Source: Candidatus Iainarchaeum sp. (lineage in GTDB: Archaea > Iainarchaeota > Iainarchaeia > Iainarchaeales > GCA-2688035). From it: a DNA stretch of 6,432 nt. Location of the stretch: the NCBI GenBank assembly GCA_016931555.1, contig JAFGEM010000104.1:1-6432 (forward strand), read 5' to 3'. A program made the position numbers and the translations under genes. The notes under the pieces are model-generated. The model searched no databases, was not told the DNA's origin, and saw only the letters and a program-made list of their open reading frames with translations. How positions within the stretch are numbered: the first letter of the stretch is position 1; every line of letters begins with the position of its first letter. Below are positions 1 to 4,508 of the stretch, piece by piece.

Positions 1-19
1 CAAAAACAACTGACGTAAC

Positions 20-98
20 TTTTCCCTGAGGAAAAAATTTTTTGAATTTGCACAGCAAATTCTTTATTTTTCCCAGGCTTTTCTTTTCAAAAGAAAAG
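20..98. repeat. Cluster of three hairpins
   Basis: Three inverted repeats are packed into 79 bp. TTTTCC (20-25) pairs with GGAAAA (30-35) around CTGA. GAATTTGC (44-51) pairs with GCAAATTC (55-62) around ACA. CTTTTCTTTT (78-87) pairs with AAAAGAAAAG (89-98) around one C. A 12-bp A6T6 palindrome lies at 32-43. The middle hairpin is followed on the plus strand by a T-rich tract (63-71), so it could terminate a transcript entering from the left edge. Read on the minus strand, the cluster lies just downstream of the tRNA-like half, where it could be intron structure or a termination region. The symmetry is seen directly; the function is inferred. Confidence 0.6.
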
Positions 99-102
99 GC
101 CG

Positions 103-141
103 TATAAGACCATTGCTCCAACCAAGCTAAGCTACACGCCC
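103..141 (-). tRNA. tRNA-Ile-like 5' half (possible UAU anticodon), 3' half not found
   Basis: Read on the minus strand from 141, this matches canonical tRNA positions 1-37. The acceptor 5' strand is GGGCGTG (1-7), followed by TA (8-9). The D arm has stem GCTT/GAGC (132-129 with 118-115) and a loop starting with A14 and carrying GG and TT. Base 26 is A, and positions 27-31 are ATGGT. The half ends C-T-TAT-A, giving U33, anticodon UAU and A37. The D-arm/box A match is very close to the tRNA consensus. No matching anticodon 3' strand, T-psi-C arm (GTTCRANTC) or CACGCCC acceptor strand follows in positions 1-102, and none precedes it in a permuted order. It could be the first exon of a tRNA with an intron at 37/38 running past the left edge, a split-tRNA half, or a remnant. 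The anticodon reading depends on the first two options. Confidence 0.45.
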
Positions 142-158
142 ATTTGCAGTGGTTTGAA

Positions 159-168
159 CAATAAAATT
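159..168 (-). promoter_or_regulatory. TATA-like box ahead of the tRNA-like half
   Basis: On the minus strand this reads AATTTTATTG. It is centred about 23 bp upstream of the first base of the tRNA-like element at 141, roughly the distance expected for an archaeal TATA box of a tRNA gene. The match is modest in an AT-rich stretch, so it supports the tRNA-like call only weakly. Confidence 0.3.
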
Positions 169-177
169 GTTTAGTTA

Positions 178-250
178 AGTAATTAAAAGAATTGTCTTTC
201 GGCATTATCAAAGAATTCGTTGTTTTTTCTTTCGAGTAATTAAAAGAATT
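178..250. repeat. Degenerate AT-rich direct repeats
   Basis: AGTAATTAAAAGAATT occurs exactly at 178-193 and 235-250. On the minus strand a looser unit begins AATTCTTT three times, from 250, 217 and 193. The first two copies share a later CGAAAGA block (spacings 33 and 24 bp). The repeats sit between the mini-ORF stop (255) and the tRNA-like promoter. They do not look like CRISPR repeats, because spacing is uneven and copies diverge. No ORF worth calling runs through them. They may be duplicated untranslated sequence; function unknown. Confidence 0.5.
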
Positions 251-254
251 AGTT

Positions 255-350
255 TTATGCAAGGATTTGTAGATCCCTTCTGCTTTGTTTTCCCCACGCT
301 TTTGGAAAAAGTCTGTTGGGCAGTATTTGTAGATCCCTTCTTGCGTTCAT
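255..350 (-). CDS. Possible 31-residue mini-protein with internal RRDLQIL duplication
   Basis: An ATG at 350-348 opens a 31-codon frame ending in TAA at 257-255. The predicted peptide contains RRDLQIL twice, at residues 4-10 and 24-30, exactly 20 codons apart. The two copies share 17 identical bases and then differ at two third-codon positions (ATA/ATC and CTG/CTT), both synonymous, which is what selection on a peptide would leave. A strong TATA box (370-385) places a transcription start at about 351-353, so the message would be leaderless or nearly so. A GAGGGG lies upstream, but 11 bases from the ATG and probably outside the transcript. I recognise no family. The alternative is a small non-coding RNA carrying a repeated GAAGGGATCTACAAAT element. 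The basic composition could allow nucleic-acid binding, but that is speculation. Confidence 0.35.
   Translation of the reverse strand: MNARRDLQILPNRLFPKAWGKQSRRDLQILA
265..341. repeat. 17-bp direct repeat, 60-bp period
   Basis: ATTTGTAGATCCCTTCT occurs identically at 265-281 and 325-341. The 60-bp offset is a multiple of three and keeps the minus-strand mini-ORF in phase, so each copy encodes RRDLQI. It is distinct from the AGTAATTAAAAGAATT repeats to its left. Confidence 0.8.
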
Positions 351-369
351 ATCAATTCATACCCCTCAA

Positions 370-385
370 AATACTTTAAATACTT
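370..385 (-). promoter_or_regulatory. Strong archaeal TATA box
   Basis: On the minus strand this reads AAGTATTTAAAGTATT, a near-ideal archaeal TATA element. An upstream purine-rich CGAAACCG could serve as a TFB recognition element. The box centre at about 378 predicts initiation near 351-353, right at the ATG of the mini-ORF (350). It is one of the best promoter matches in the window yet fronts no conventional gene. Confidence 0.55.
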
Positions 386-437
386 GCGGTTTCGCGTTTT
401 CAACAATAAAAAAATCTAAAGAAAAAGGAAAGAAATT

Positions 438-451
438 AGGGCGTCTGCCCT
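438..451 (-). terminator. Hairpin terminator after the membrane-protein gene
   Basis: On the minus strand, AGGGC and GCCCT pair around AGAC two bases past the TAA stop (456-454). The downstream sequence is T-rich (AATTTCTTTCCTTTTTC). A GC stem with a pyrimidine/T-rich tail fits transcription termination. Termination in archaea usually depends mainly on the T-tract. Confidence 0.5.
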
Positions 452-453
452 TT

Positions 454-1182
454 TTACTTTTTTAGATACTCTTTTTTCAAGTCCTGCATAGCTTTGACAA
501 TTTCTTCCTTGAATCCCAATCCTACAGCCAAACCGCCTACTATTCCTATTACTATGGCGAGAGACCATATAAAGGGCCCAACAAAGATTGTCACTAGCTC
601 TTTTACAGTGGCTCCAACTTCATCGCCCAAAATCATTTGAACAGCTACTACAAGGGCAATCAATACTATTACTGCCTGCAGTATGAATGCTGCCGCGTGT
701 TTGAGCTTGTGCTGTGCAGTAAGGACCTGGTTTGCCAAGAACTTTGCAAGCAAGAGCGCCAATACAAAGAATAACACTCCGCCAATGGCTTTAGGTATAT
801 AGAGCACTAATATCCTCAGAAACTCATTTAAGCCGCCGAAAGGAGCAACCATAATGTCCTGCCCTGCAAGGTTAACAGAGAATTTCATTCCTGTTGCAGC
901 CATCAATCCAATTATGATGACATACCATTTAGCAAGGCTTCCCACTATGACGGAAAGCTTTTTGTTTCCTATTGCCTGGGCAACTTTTTGCTCTTCTACC
1001 CACTTGTCAAGTCCAATGTTCTGCAGTATCTGAATCACTAGCTTCTTTACTACATATTTTGCAATGAGCCAGGTAAAGAATACAATTACTCCGGCAATTA
1101 TAATCCAGAATATTGCTCCAGCACCCGGGGCCACTATTTGGTTCATTATTATATCAACCAATTGTTGTGCAACGTCTGCCAT
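454..1182 (-). CDS. Small five-helix membrane protein, mechanosensitive-channel TM-helix type
   Basis: The 242-residue protein is almost entirely membrane. Hydrophobic segments lie at about residues 21-45, 78-98, 122-152, 163-185 and 196-223, with short charged linkers such as 52-76 and a basic C-terminal tail (EEIVKAMQDLKKEYLKK). The segment IPKAIGGVLFFVLALLLAKF (129-148) and the glycine-rich AVGLGFKEEIVKAM near the end resemble the conserved TM-helix repeats found in relatives of MscS channels. The soluble beta domain of MscS is absent, so channel gating is inference only. The start at 1182 is supported by GGTGA at 1194-1190, seven bases upstream, and by a TATA-like box at 1226-1216. A hairpin terminator follows the stop. 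The gene is transcribed away from the kinase gene and appears monocistronic. It could also be a generic conserved archaeal membrane protein. Confidence 0.75.
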   Translation of the reverse strand: MADVAQQLVDIIMNQIVAPGAGAIFWIIIAGVIVFFTWLIAKYVVKKLVIQILQNIGLDKWVEEQKVAQAIGNKKLSVIVGSLAKWYVIIIGLMAATGMKFSVNLAGQDIMVAPFGGLNEFLRILVLYIPKAIGGVLFFVLALLLAKFLANQVLTAQHKLKHAAAFILQAVIVLIALVVAVQMILGDEVGATVKELVTIFVGPFIWSLAIVIGIVGGLAVGLGFKEEIVKAMQDLKKEYLKK

Positions 1183-1189
1183 TGCTGAA

Positions 1190-1226
1190 TCACCAAGTAT
1201 ACAGAGGGCTTTCTACTTTTTAAATG
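1190..1226 (-). promoter_or_regulatory. TATA box and Shine-Dalgarno of the membrane-protein gene
   Basis: On the minus strand, CATTTAAAAAG (1226-1216) is a TATA-like box that would start transcription near 1195. GGTGA (1194-1190) is a ribosome-binding site seven bases ahead of the ATG at 1182. The two elements together set this start, although the predicted leader is only about 13 bases. Confidence 0.5.
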
Positions 1227-1250
1227 TTTCCCAAAGCCATTTTTTTATGG

Positions 1251-1277
1251 CAGCTTTTATTTCATAAAGAAAAGCTG
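1251..1277. repeat. 8-bp hairpin in the divergent intergenic region
   Basis: CAGCTTTT (1251-1258) and AAAAGCTG (1270-1277) form an eight-base-pair stem with an 11-base loop. It lies between the two divergent genes, upstream of the larger palindrome. It may be part of the kinase leader or an operator. Confidence 0.5.
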
Positions 1278-1291
1278 GCAAAAGAAAGTTT

Positions 1292-1315
1292 TTTTTTTGG
1301 CGTACGCCAAAAAAA
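1292..1315. promoter_or_regulatory. 24-bp perfect palindrome
   Basis: Seven T residues, GGCGTACGCC and seven A residues form a perfect 24-bp palindrome. The left T-run actually extends to ten (1289-1298). Reading either strand gives a GC stem flanked by an A or T tract. It sits in the divergent gap between the membrane-protein and kinase genes. It could be an operator for a dimeric regulator or a hairpin-type terminator for leftward or rightward read-through. The symmetry is certain; the role is not. Confidence 0.55.
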
Positions 1316-1325
1316 TGTGGTTTTT

Positions 1326-1415
1326 ATGGTTTTGATTGCAGTTGCTGGAATAAGCCTTTTTGCTTTTGCAAAAAGCCTTGGGAAAAAGCCCAGCAACTGC
1401 ATTGTGAGTTGTTAG
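1326..1415 (+). pseudogene. Partial duplicate of the kinase start (29-codon upstream ORF)
   Basis: The first 26 bases of the kinase gene (1417-1442) are repeated exactly at 1326-1351. The duplicate opens a 29-codon frame starting MVLIAVAG, the same as the kinase, then diverging (ISLFAFAK...) to a TAG at 1413-1415, one base before the kinase ATG. The offset is 91 bp, so the two frames differ. It lacks the rest of the P-loop and cannot be a kinase. It is either a remnant of a local duplication or template switch, or an upstream leader peptide whose stop is positioned to couple translation to the kinase ATG. No clear TATA box or Shine-Dalgarno precedes it. Confidence 0.45.
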
Positions 1416-1442
1416 AATGGTTTTGATTGCAGTTGCTGGAAT
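1326..1442 (+). repeat. 26-bp direct repeat with an intervening inverted copy
   Basis: Identical 26-bp copies lie at 1326-1351 and 1417-1442. Between them, CCAGCAACTGCA (1390-1401) is the exact reverse complement of TGCAGTTGCTGG in both copies (1337-1348 and 1428-1439). RNA could therefore form either of two exclusive 12-bp stems. The upstream stem encloses a further 8-bp hairpin (1356-1363 with 1368-1375, loop TTTT). The downstream stem holds the kinase ATG in its 26-base loop. AAAAAGCC is also repeated at 1370-1377 and 1383-1390. Confidence 0.75.
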
Positions 1443-1962
1443 GCCGGGCTCTGGAAAGAGTTTAGCAGTGGAATTTTTTGTCAGAAAAGGGTTTGAAAGA
1501 GTATATTTTGGCGGAATTGTTGTAGAGGAAACCAAAAAAAGATTTGGATCTGTAAGCGAGACCAAGGAGCGTGAGACAAGGGAAGCGCTGCGCAAGGAGC
1601 ATGGAATGGCTGCAATGGCCATACTATCCGAACCCAAATTGCGGAAGCTTGTTGATTCTGGAAAGAGTGTTGTTATTGATGATTTAATGAGCTGGCAGGA
1701 ACTCACTTTCATGCGCGAAAAATTTCCCGACATGATTTTACTTGTTCTTTTCTCCTCTCCAAAAACACGCTACACACGGCTTGCAGTTAGGAAAGAACGG
1801 CCGCTTGCAAAGGGCGAAAGTGCCGAGAGAGACAAATCAGAGATAGAAAACCTGCATAAGGGCGGTACTCTTGCAATGGCGGATTATACAATTATAAATG
1901 AAACAACTAAAGAAGAATTGGAAAGGGAATTACAGGCATTTTTTGAGGCTGTTTCCAAATAA
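1417..1962 (+). CDS. UPF0200-type P-loop kinase (AAA / dephospho-CoA-kinase-like)
   Basis: This 181-residue cytoplasmic protein has the size and layout of the archaeal UPF0200 family of nucleoside/dephospho-CoA-kinase-like P-loop proteins. The Walker A motif is GMPGSGKS (residues 8-15) after a hydrophobic beta strand. VVIDDL (85-90) fits a Walker B strand. REALRKEHGMAAMA (55-68) matches the family's conserved helix after the P-loop region. A charged lid-like segment (about 131-145, KGESAERDKSE) and the ending ADYTIINETTKEELEREL (155-172) are typical of the family. It probably phosphorylates a small molecule with ATP; the substrate is not known from sequence. The ATG at 1417 is placed by the P-loop spacing. 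A weak GTGAG lies nine bases upstream, and the leader carries a duplicated start region that may regulate it. The next gene begins 33 bp downstream but has its own promoter-like box. Confidence 0.8.
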   Translation: MVLIAVAGMPGSGKSLAVEFFVRKGFERVYFGGIVVEETKKRFGSVSETKERETREALRKEHGMAAMAILSEPKLRKLVDSGKSVVIDDLMSWQELTFMREKFPDMILLVLFSSPKTRYTRLAVRKERPLAKGESAERDKSEIENLHKGGTLAMADYTIINETTKEELERELQAFFEAVSK

Positions 1963-1964
1963 AA

Positions 1965-1972
1965 ATAAATAC
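1965..1972 (+). promoter_or_regulatory. TATA box for a leaderless gene
   Basis: ATAAATAC directly after the kinase stop is centred about 28 bp before the ATG at 1996. No Shine-Dalgarno lies in the short gap. This spacing predicts that transcription starts at or next to the start codon, giving a leaderless message independent of the kinase. Confidence 0.45.
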
Positions 1973-1995
1973 TTGTTGAGTTCTATTTCTTACTA

Positions 1996-2505
1996 ATGGC
2001 CCGCAAAAAACATGGTTTGTCCGAAAGAAAGCTGGCTCAGCGCAGCAAGAGCGGCAAATTGGGGATTAGTGCAGCGGGAAGGGAGCGCCTGGAACATTTG
2101 AGGGATGTCCGCGCCCTGAGGCTTTCAAGAATAGTGCAGCCAGCGCACCCAACAAAAGTAACGAAAAAAGTTCTTTTTGTATGCCCTGGAGGAATGGAAT
2201 CCTCTCTCTTGGCAATGAAAACTTTTAGGGGCCTTGCAAATCAAAATCCTGTTGAAGCAAAACTTGTTTTGGATTATGCGGGCTGGATGCAGGTGCCAAA
2301 ACAGGAGTTTGAAAAGGATGTGCTGAGTGCAGACATTGTTGTTCCTATGCATCCTGCAGTAAGAGTCAGAGTAAATGAAGTTTTGGCTAAAACACGCAAA
2401 AAAATTTTGGTTAGTGCAGTGGATTTTGAGAGTATCAGCGATCAGTATGACATGGGGAAATATGAGAGAGTCCTGAAAGAAGTGAGAGGTTCGCTTAAAA
2501 AATAA
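1996..2505 (+). CDS. Degenerate low-molecular-weight phosphatase / PTS-IIB-fold protein
   Basis: The protein has 169 residues. The first 50 or so are a basic, helical extension (MARKKHGLSERKLAQRS...). From residue 57 a Rossmann-like domain begins with KKVLFVCPGGMESSLLAM. The Cys63 loop (CPGGMESS) resembles both the phosphate loop of low-molecular-weight protein tyrosine phosphatases (CX5R) and the phosphocysteine loop of lactose/cellobiose-type PTS IIB domains. SADIVVPMHPAVRVRV (111-126) and DFESISDQYDMGKYERVLKEV (143-163) parallel the later LMW-phosphatase segments, including the acid loop region (usually DPY, here DQY). The arginine that binds phosphate in CX5R is serine here, so ordinary phosphatase activity is doubtful. 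It may bind a ligand or act as a regulator. A TATA box within the 33-bp gap suggests a leaderless message. It converges on the thermosome gene. Confidence 0.6.
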   Translation: MARKKHGLSERKLAQRSKSGKLGISAAGRERLEHLRDVRALRLSRIVQPAHPTKVTKKVLFVCPGGMESSLLAMKTFRGLANQNPVEAKLVLDYAGWMQVPKQEFEKDVLSADIVVPMHPAVRVRVNEVLAKTRKKILVSAVDFESISDQYDMGKYERVLKEVRGSLKK

Positions 2506-2545
2506 AAAAATTGGAAGAAAATAAAAAAAAGAAAATTTGGGAAAT

Positions 2546-2617
2546 GTGAGCGAAGCTCACTTTCAGTTTCTGAAAGAAACAGTTTCTTTCCCGGGGCTTT
2601 CTTTTTTTTAGAGAAAG
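2546..2617. terminator. Array of hairpins between convergent genes
   Basis: Four inverted repeats fill most of the 115-bp gap between the phosphatase-like and thermosome genes. GTGAGC/GCTCAC pair around GAA (2546-2560). CTTTCAG/CTGAAAG pair around TTT (2560-2576). GAAAGAAAC/GTTTCTTTC pair around A (2572-2590). CTTTCT/AGAAAG pair around a T-rich loop (2597-2617). Neighbouring stems share bases, so not all can form at once. The T8 run at 2602-2609 serves the plus-strand transcript; A-rich sequence at 2506-2534 gives T-runs to the minus-strand one. A bidirectional termination region is the simplest reading. Confidence 0.55.
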
Positions 2618-2620
2618 GCT

Positions 2621-4270
2621 CTACATTTCCATTCCGCCCATGCCCCCCATTCCTGGCGGCATTCCGCCCCCTGGTGGCATGTCTCCTCTTTTGCTTGTTC
2701 CTGCTATAATGTCGTCAATGCGCAATAGCATTTCCGCTACTTCTGTTCCTGAGGTTATTGCCTGTGTTTTTACTGAAAGGGGCTCTATTACATTGAGAGC
2801 TTTCATGTCCCCAATCTTTGCCTTGATTACGTCAACTCCAATGTGTTTGCCTGATTTTCCCTTGTGCTTTGACCTTAGGTTTACAAGCGTATCCAATGGA
2901 TCCATTCCTGCTGTTTCTGCAAGAGTCCTTGGAATTTCCTCAAGAGCGTCTGCAAAAGCCTCTATTGCAAGCTGTTCCTTGCCTCCAATAGTCTGGGCGT
3001 ATTCGCGCAATTGAACAGCCATTTCAATTTCAGGGCTTCCGCCCCCTGCAACAATTTTCCCGTCTTTAATTGCAGTGGCTGTTGCCATTAAGGCGTCGTG
3101 AACTGCGCGTTCTGCTTCCTCTACAACGTGTTCAGAGCCTCCGCGGATTAACATTGAAACACTTTTTGGGTTTTTGCAGCCTTCTATGAACACCATGTCG
3201 TCACCTGAAATTTTTTTGGCTTCGACTGTTTCTGCTTTTCCCAAATCGCCTGATGTAATGTCCTGGACTCTTGAAACAATTTTTGCTCCAGTTGCCCTTG
3301 ACAATGCCTCCATGTCTGATTGTTTTACTCTGCGGATTGCTGCAATCCCTTCTTTTGCAAGGAAGTGCTGTGCCATGTCGTCAATTCCCTTCTGGCAGAT
3401 TAAAACATTTGCTCCTGTGCTTTTGATTGACTCAACCATTTTTCTGAGCATTCCCTCTTCCTGGTCCAAGAATGCTTGAAGTTGATCGGGAGAACTGATT
3501 TCAACTTTAGTGTCTGTTTCAGGGCTTTTTATTTCAAGTGCGGCTTCTATCAAGGCAATTTTTGCGGCCTTGACTTTTTTTGGCATTCCATTGTGGACTA
3601 TTTCCTTGTCAATAACAATTCCCTTTATCAGTTCACTTTGTGCCAAAGAAGCTCCCTGCTTTTTTTCTACCTGCACATTGTCAATGTTTATTGTTACTTT
3701 GCCGTCTTCTTCATCTGCGATTTGTGTTATTGCTTTTACTACTATGTCTGCAAGTGCGTCAGCTGATTCTGCTGCCTTGCCAGTCATTGAAGTCAATGCA
3801 ATATTCTTGAGTATTTTTGTGTCCTTAAAAGTTACAGTGTCTGCAATGCCTCTAGCTGCTTCTTTTGCCTTTATTGCGCCAAGCCTATAGCCCTTGATTA
3901 TAATGCTCGGGTGTATTTCATCATCCAAAAGCTTTTCAGCATTTTTCAAAAGCGCTCCTGCTATTACTACTGCCGATGTTGTTCCGTCTCCCACTTCTTG
4001 GTCCTGTGTTTTTGCGATTTCAACCATCATTTTTCCGACAGGGTGCTCTATGCTCATTTCCTCCAAAATAGTTGCACCATCATTGGAGATTGTAATGTCC
4101 CCTAATTCGTCTACAATCATTTTATCCATGCCTCTTGGGCCCAAAGTTGATTTCACTGCATTGGCTACTGCCTTTGCAATTAAAATATTCAGTCTCTGCG
4201 CGTCTCTTCCGCGCGTTCTTTTTGTACCGTCACTCAAAAAAACCACTGGTTGCTGTGTTGCTTCTGCCAT
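2621..4270 (-). CDS. thsA: Thermosome subunit (group II chaperonin)
   Basis: The 549-residue protein is a full-length archaeal group II chaperonin subunit, which assembles into a double-ring ATP-driven folding chamber in the cytoplasm. The equatorial nucleotide site is intact: LGPRGMDKM (residues 43-51), NDGATIL (63-69) and GDGTT (94-98). The C-terminal equatorial half shows the GGGSPEIEMA block and AGMDPLDTLVNLR. The protein ends in a Gly/Met-rich tail (GGGMPPGMGGMGGMEM) that projects into the ring cavity, as in most thermosomes. The start is ATG at 4270, which has GGAGGTG (4283-4277) six bases upstream. An in-frame TTG at 4285 would add five residues but lies across that Shine-Dalgarno, so I reject it. 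Only one subunit gene is visible, so homo- or hetero-oligomerisation cannot be judged. Neighbours are unrelated. The alpha/beta assignment behind the symbol is not secure. Confidence 0.97.
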   Translation of the reverse strand: MAEATQQPVVFLSDGTKRTRGRDAQRLNILIAKAVANAVKSTLGPRGMDKMIVDELGDITISNDGATILEEMSIEHPVGKMMVEIAKTQDQEVGDGTTSAVVIAGALLKNAEKLLDDEIHPSIIIKGYRLGAIKAKEAARGIADTVTFKDTKILKNIALTSMTGKAAESADALADIVVKAITQIADEEDGKVTINIDNVQVEKKQGASLAQSELIKGIVIDKEIVHNGMPKKVKAAKIALIEAALEIKSPETDTKVEISSPDQLQAFLDQEEGMLRKMVESIKSTGANVLICQKGIDDMAQHFLAKEGIAAIRRVKQSDMEALSRATGAKIVSRVQDITSGDLGKAETVEAKKISGDDMVFIEGCKNPKSVSMLIRGGSEHVVEEAERAVHDALMATATAIKDGKIVAGGGSPEIEMAVQLREYAQTIGGKEQLAIEAFADALEEIPRTLAETAGMDPLDTLVNLRSKHKGKSGKHIGVDVIKAKIGDMKALNVIEPLSVKTQAITSGTEVAEMLLRIDDIIAGTSKRGDMPPGGGMPPGMGGMGGMEM

Positions 4271-4276
4271 TAAATC

Positions 4277-4283
4277 CACCTCC
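4277..4283 (-). promoter_or_regulatory. Strong Shine-Dalgarno of the thermosome gene
   Basis: On the minus strand this reads GGAGGTG, complementary to the 3' end of archaeal 16S rRNA, six bases before ATG at 4270. It is the best ribosome-binding site in the window and decides the start codon against the in-frame TTG at 4285. Confidence 0.85.
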
Positions 4284-4332
4284 AAATTTCAAAAAATGGC
4301 TCACTCTAATATTTGTTTAACACCTAAAAAAA

Positions 4333-4357
4333 GGATAAATTATTGATGGATATAAAT
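4333..4357 (-). promoter_or_regulatory. TATA-like boxes upstream of the thermosome
   Basis: On the minus strand, ATTTATATC (4357-4349) is a good TATA box that would give a leader of about 55 bases. A second candidate, AATAATTTATCC (4344-4333), lies just downstream, and AAATATTAG near 4304-4312 is a weaker third. Which one is used cannot be decided by eye. No clear heat-shock operator palindrome is visible. Confidence 0.4.
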
Positions 4358-4464
4358 GTTTAAAAAGCTTTGCTGTTTTTTGCTGGATGTGAATGTTGTG
4401 CCAATTTTTTTCTCTATTGTCTTGGCTTTATACTGCTGGTTTTTCTTGTATGTGTATTAGAAAT

Positions 4465-4476
4465 CTTTTTAATTCT
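4465..4476 (+). promoter_or_regulatory. Weak TATA-like element before the basic-protein gene
   Basis: CTTTTTAATTCT lies about 35-40 bp before ATG at 4509, predicting a short leader. No Shine-Dalgarno precedes the ATG, which follows a run of seven T. The upstream part of the gap (4371-4460) holds only spurious short frames and a plus-strand TATA-like ATATAAATG at 4350-4358 with no evident product. Confidence 0.25.
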
Positions 4477-4508
4477 AAAGGGCGTTGTTTTTGTAAGAGC
4501 GTTTTTTT

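Noticed and set aside
9..18. TACGTCA on the minus strand pairing at six of seven positions (two of them GU) with the tRNA-like acceptor strand.
   Set aside because: The preceding 17 bases form no T arm with a seven-base TTCRANY loop, and the first base pair is missing; probably chance.
142..170. GTTCAAAC on the minus strand just upstream of the tRNA-like half, suggesting a permuted tRNA with its T arm first.
   Set aside because: The T stem is imperfect, and the following bases cannot pair with the GGGCGTG acceptor strand, so a permuted gene is not supported.
178..341. Possible CRISPR array from the spaced repeats.
   Set aside because: Two different repeat sequences, only two exact copies each, uneven spacing, and no cas genes nearby.
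3510..3890. Plus-strand frames of about 100-126 codons within the thermosome gene.
   Set aside because: They are antisense shadows of a confidently identified gene, with Ser/Phe/Ile-rich composition and no homology I recognise.
4271..4285. In-frame TTG start that would add five residues to the thermosome.
   Set aside because: It overlaps the GGAGGTG Shine-Dalgarno that properly positions the ATG at 4270, and MAEATQQ is a normal thermosome N-terminus.
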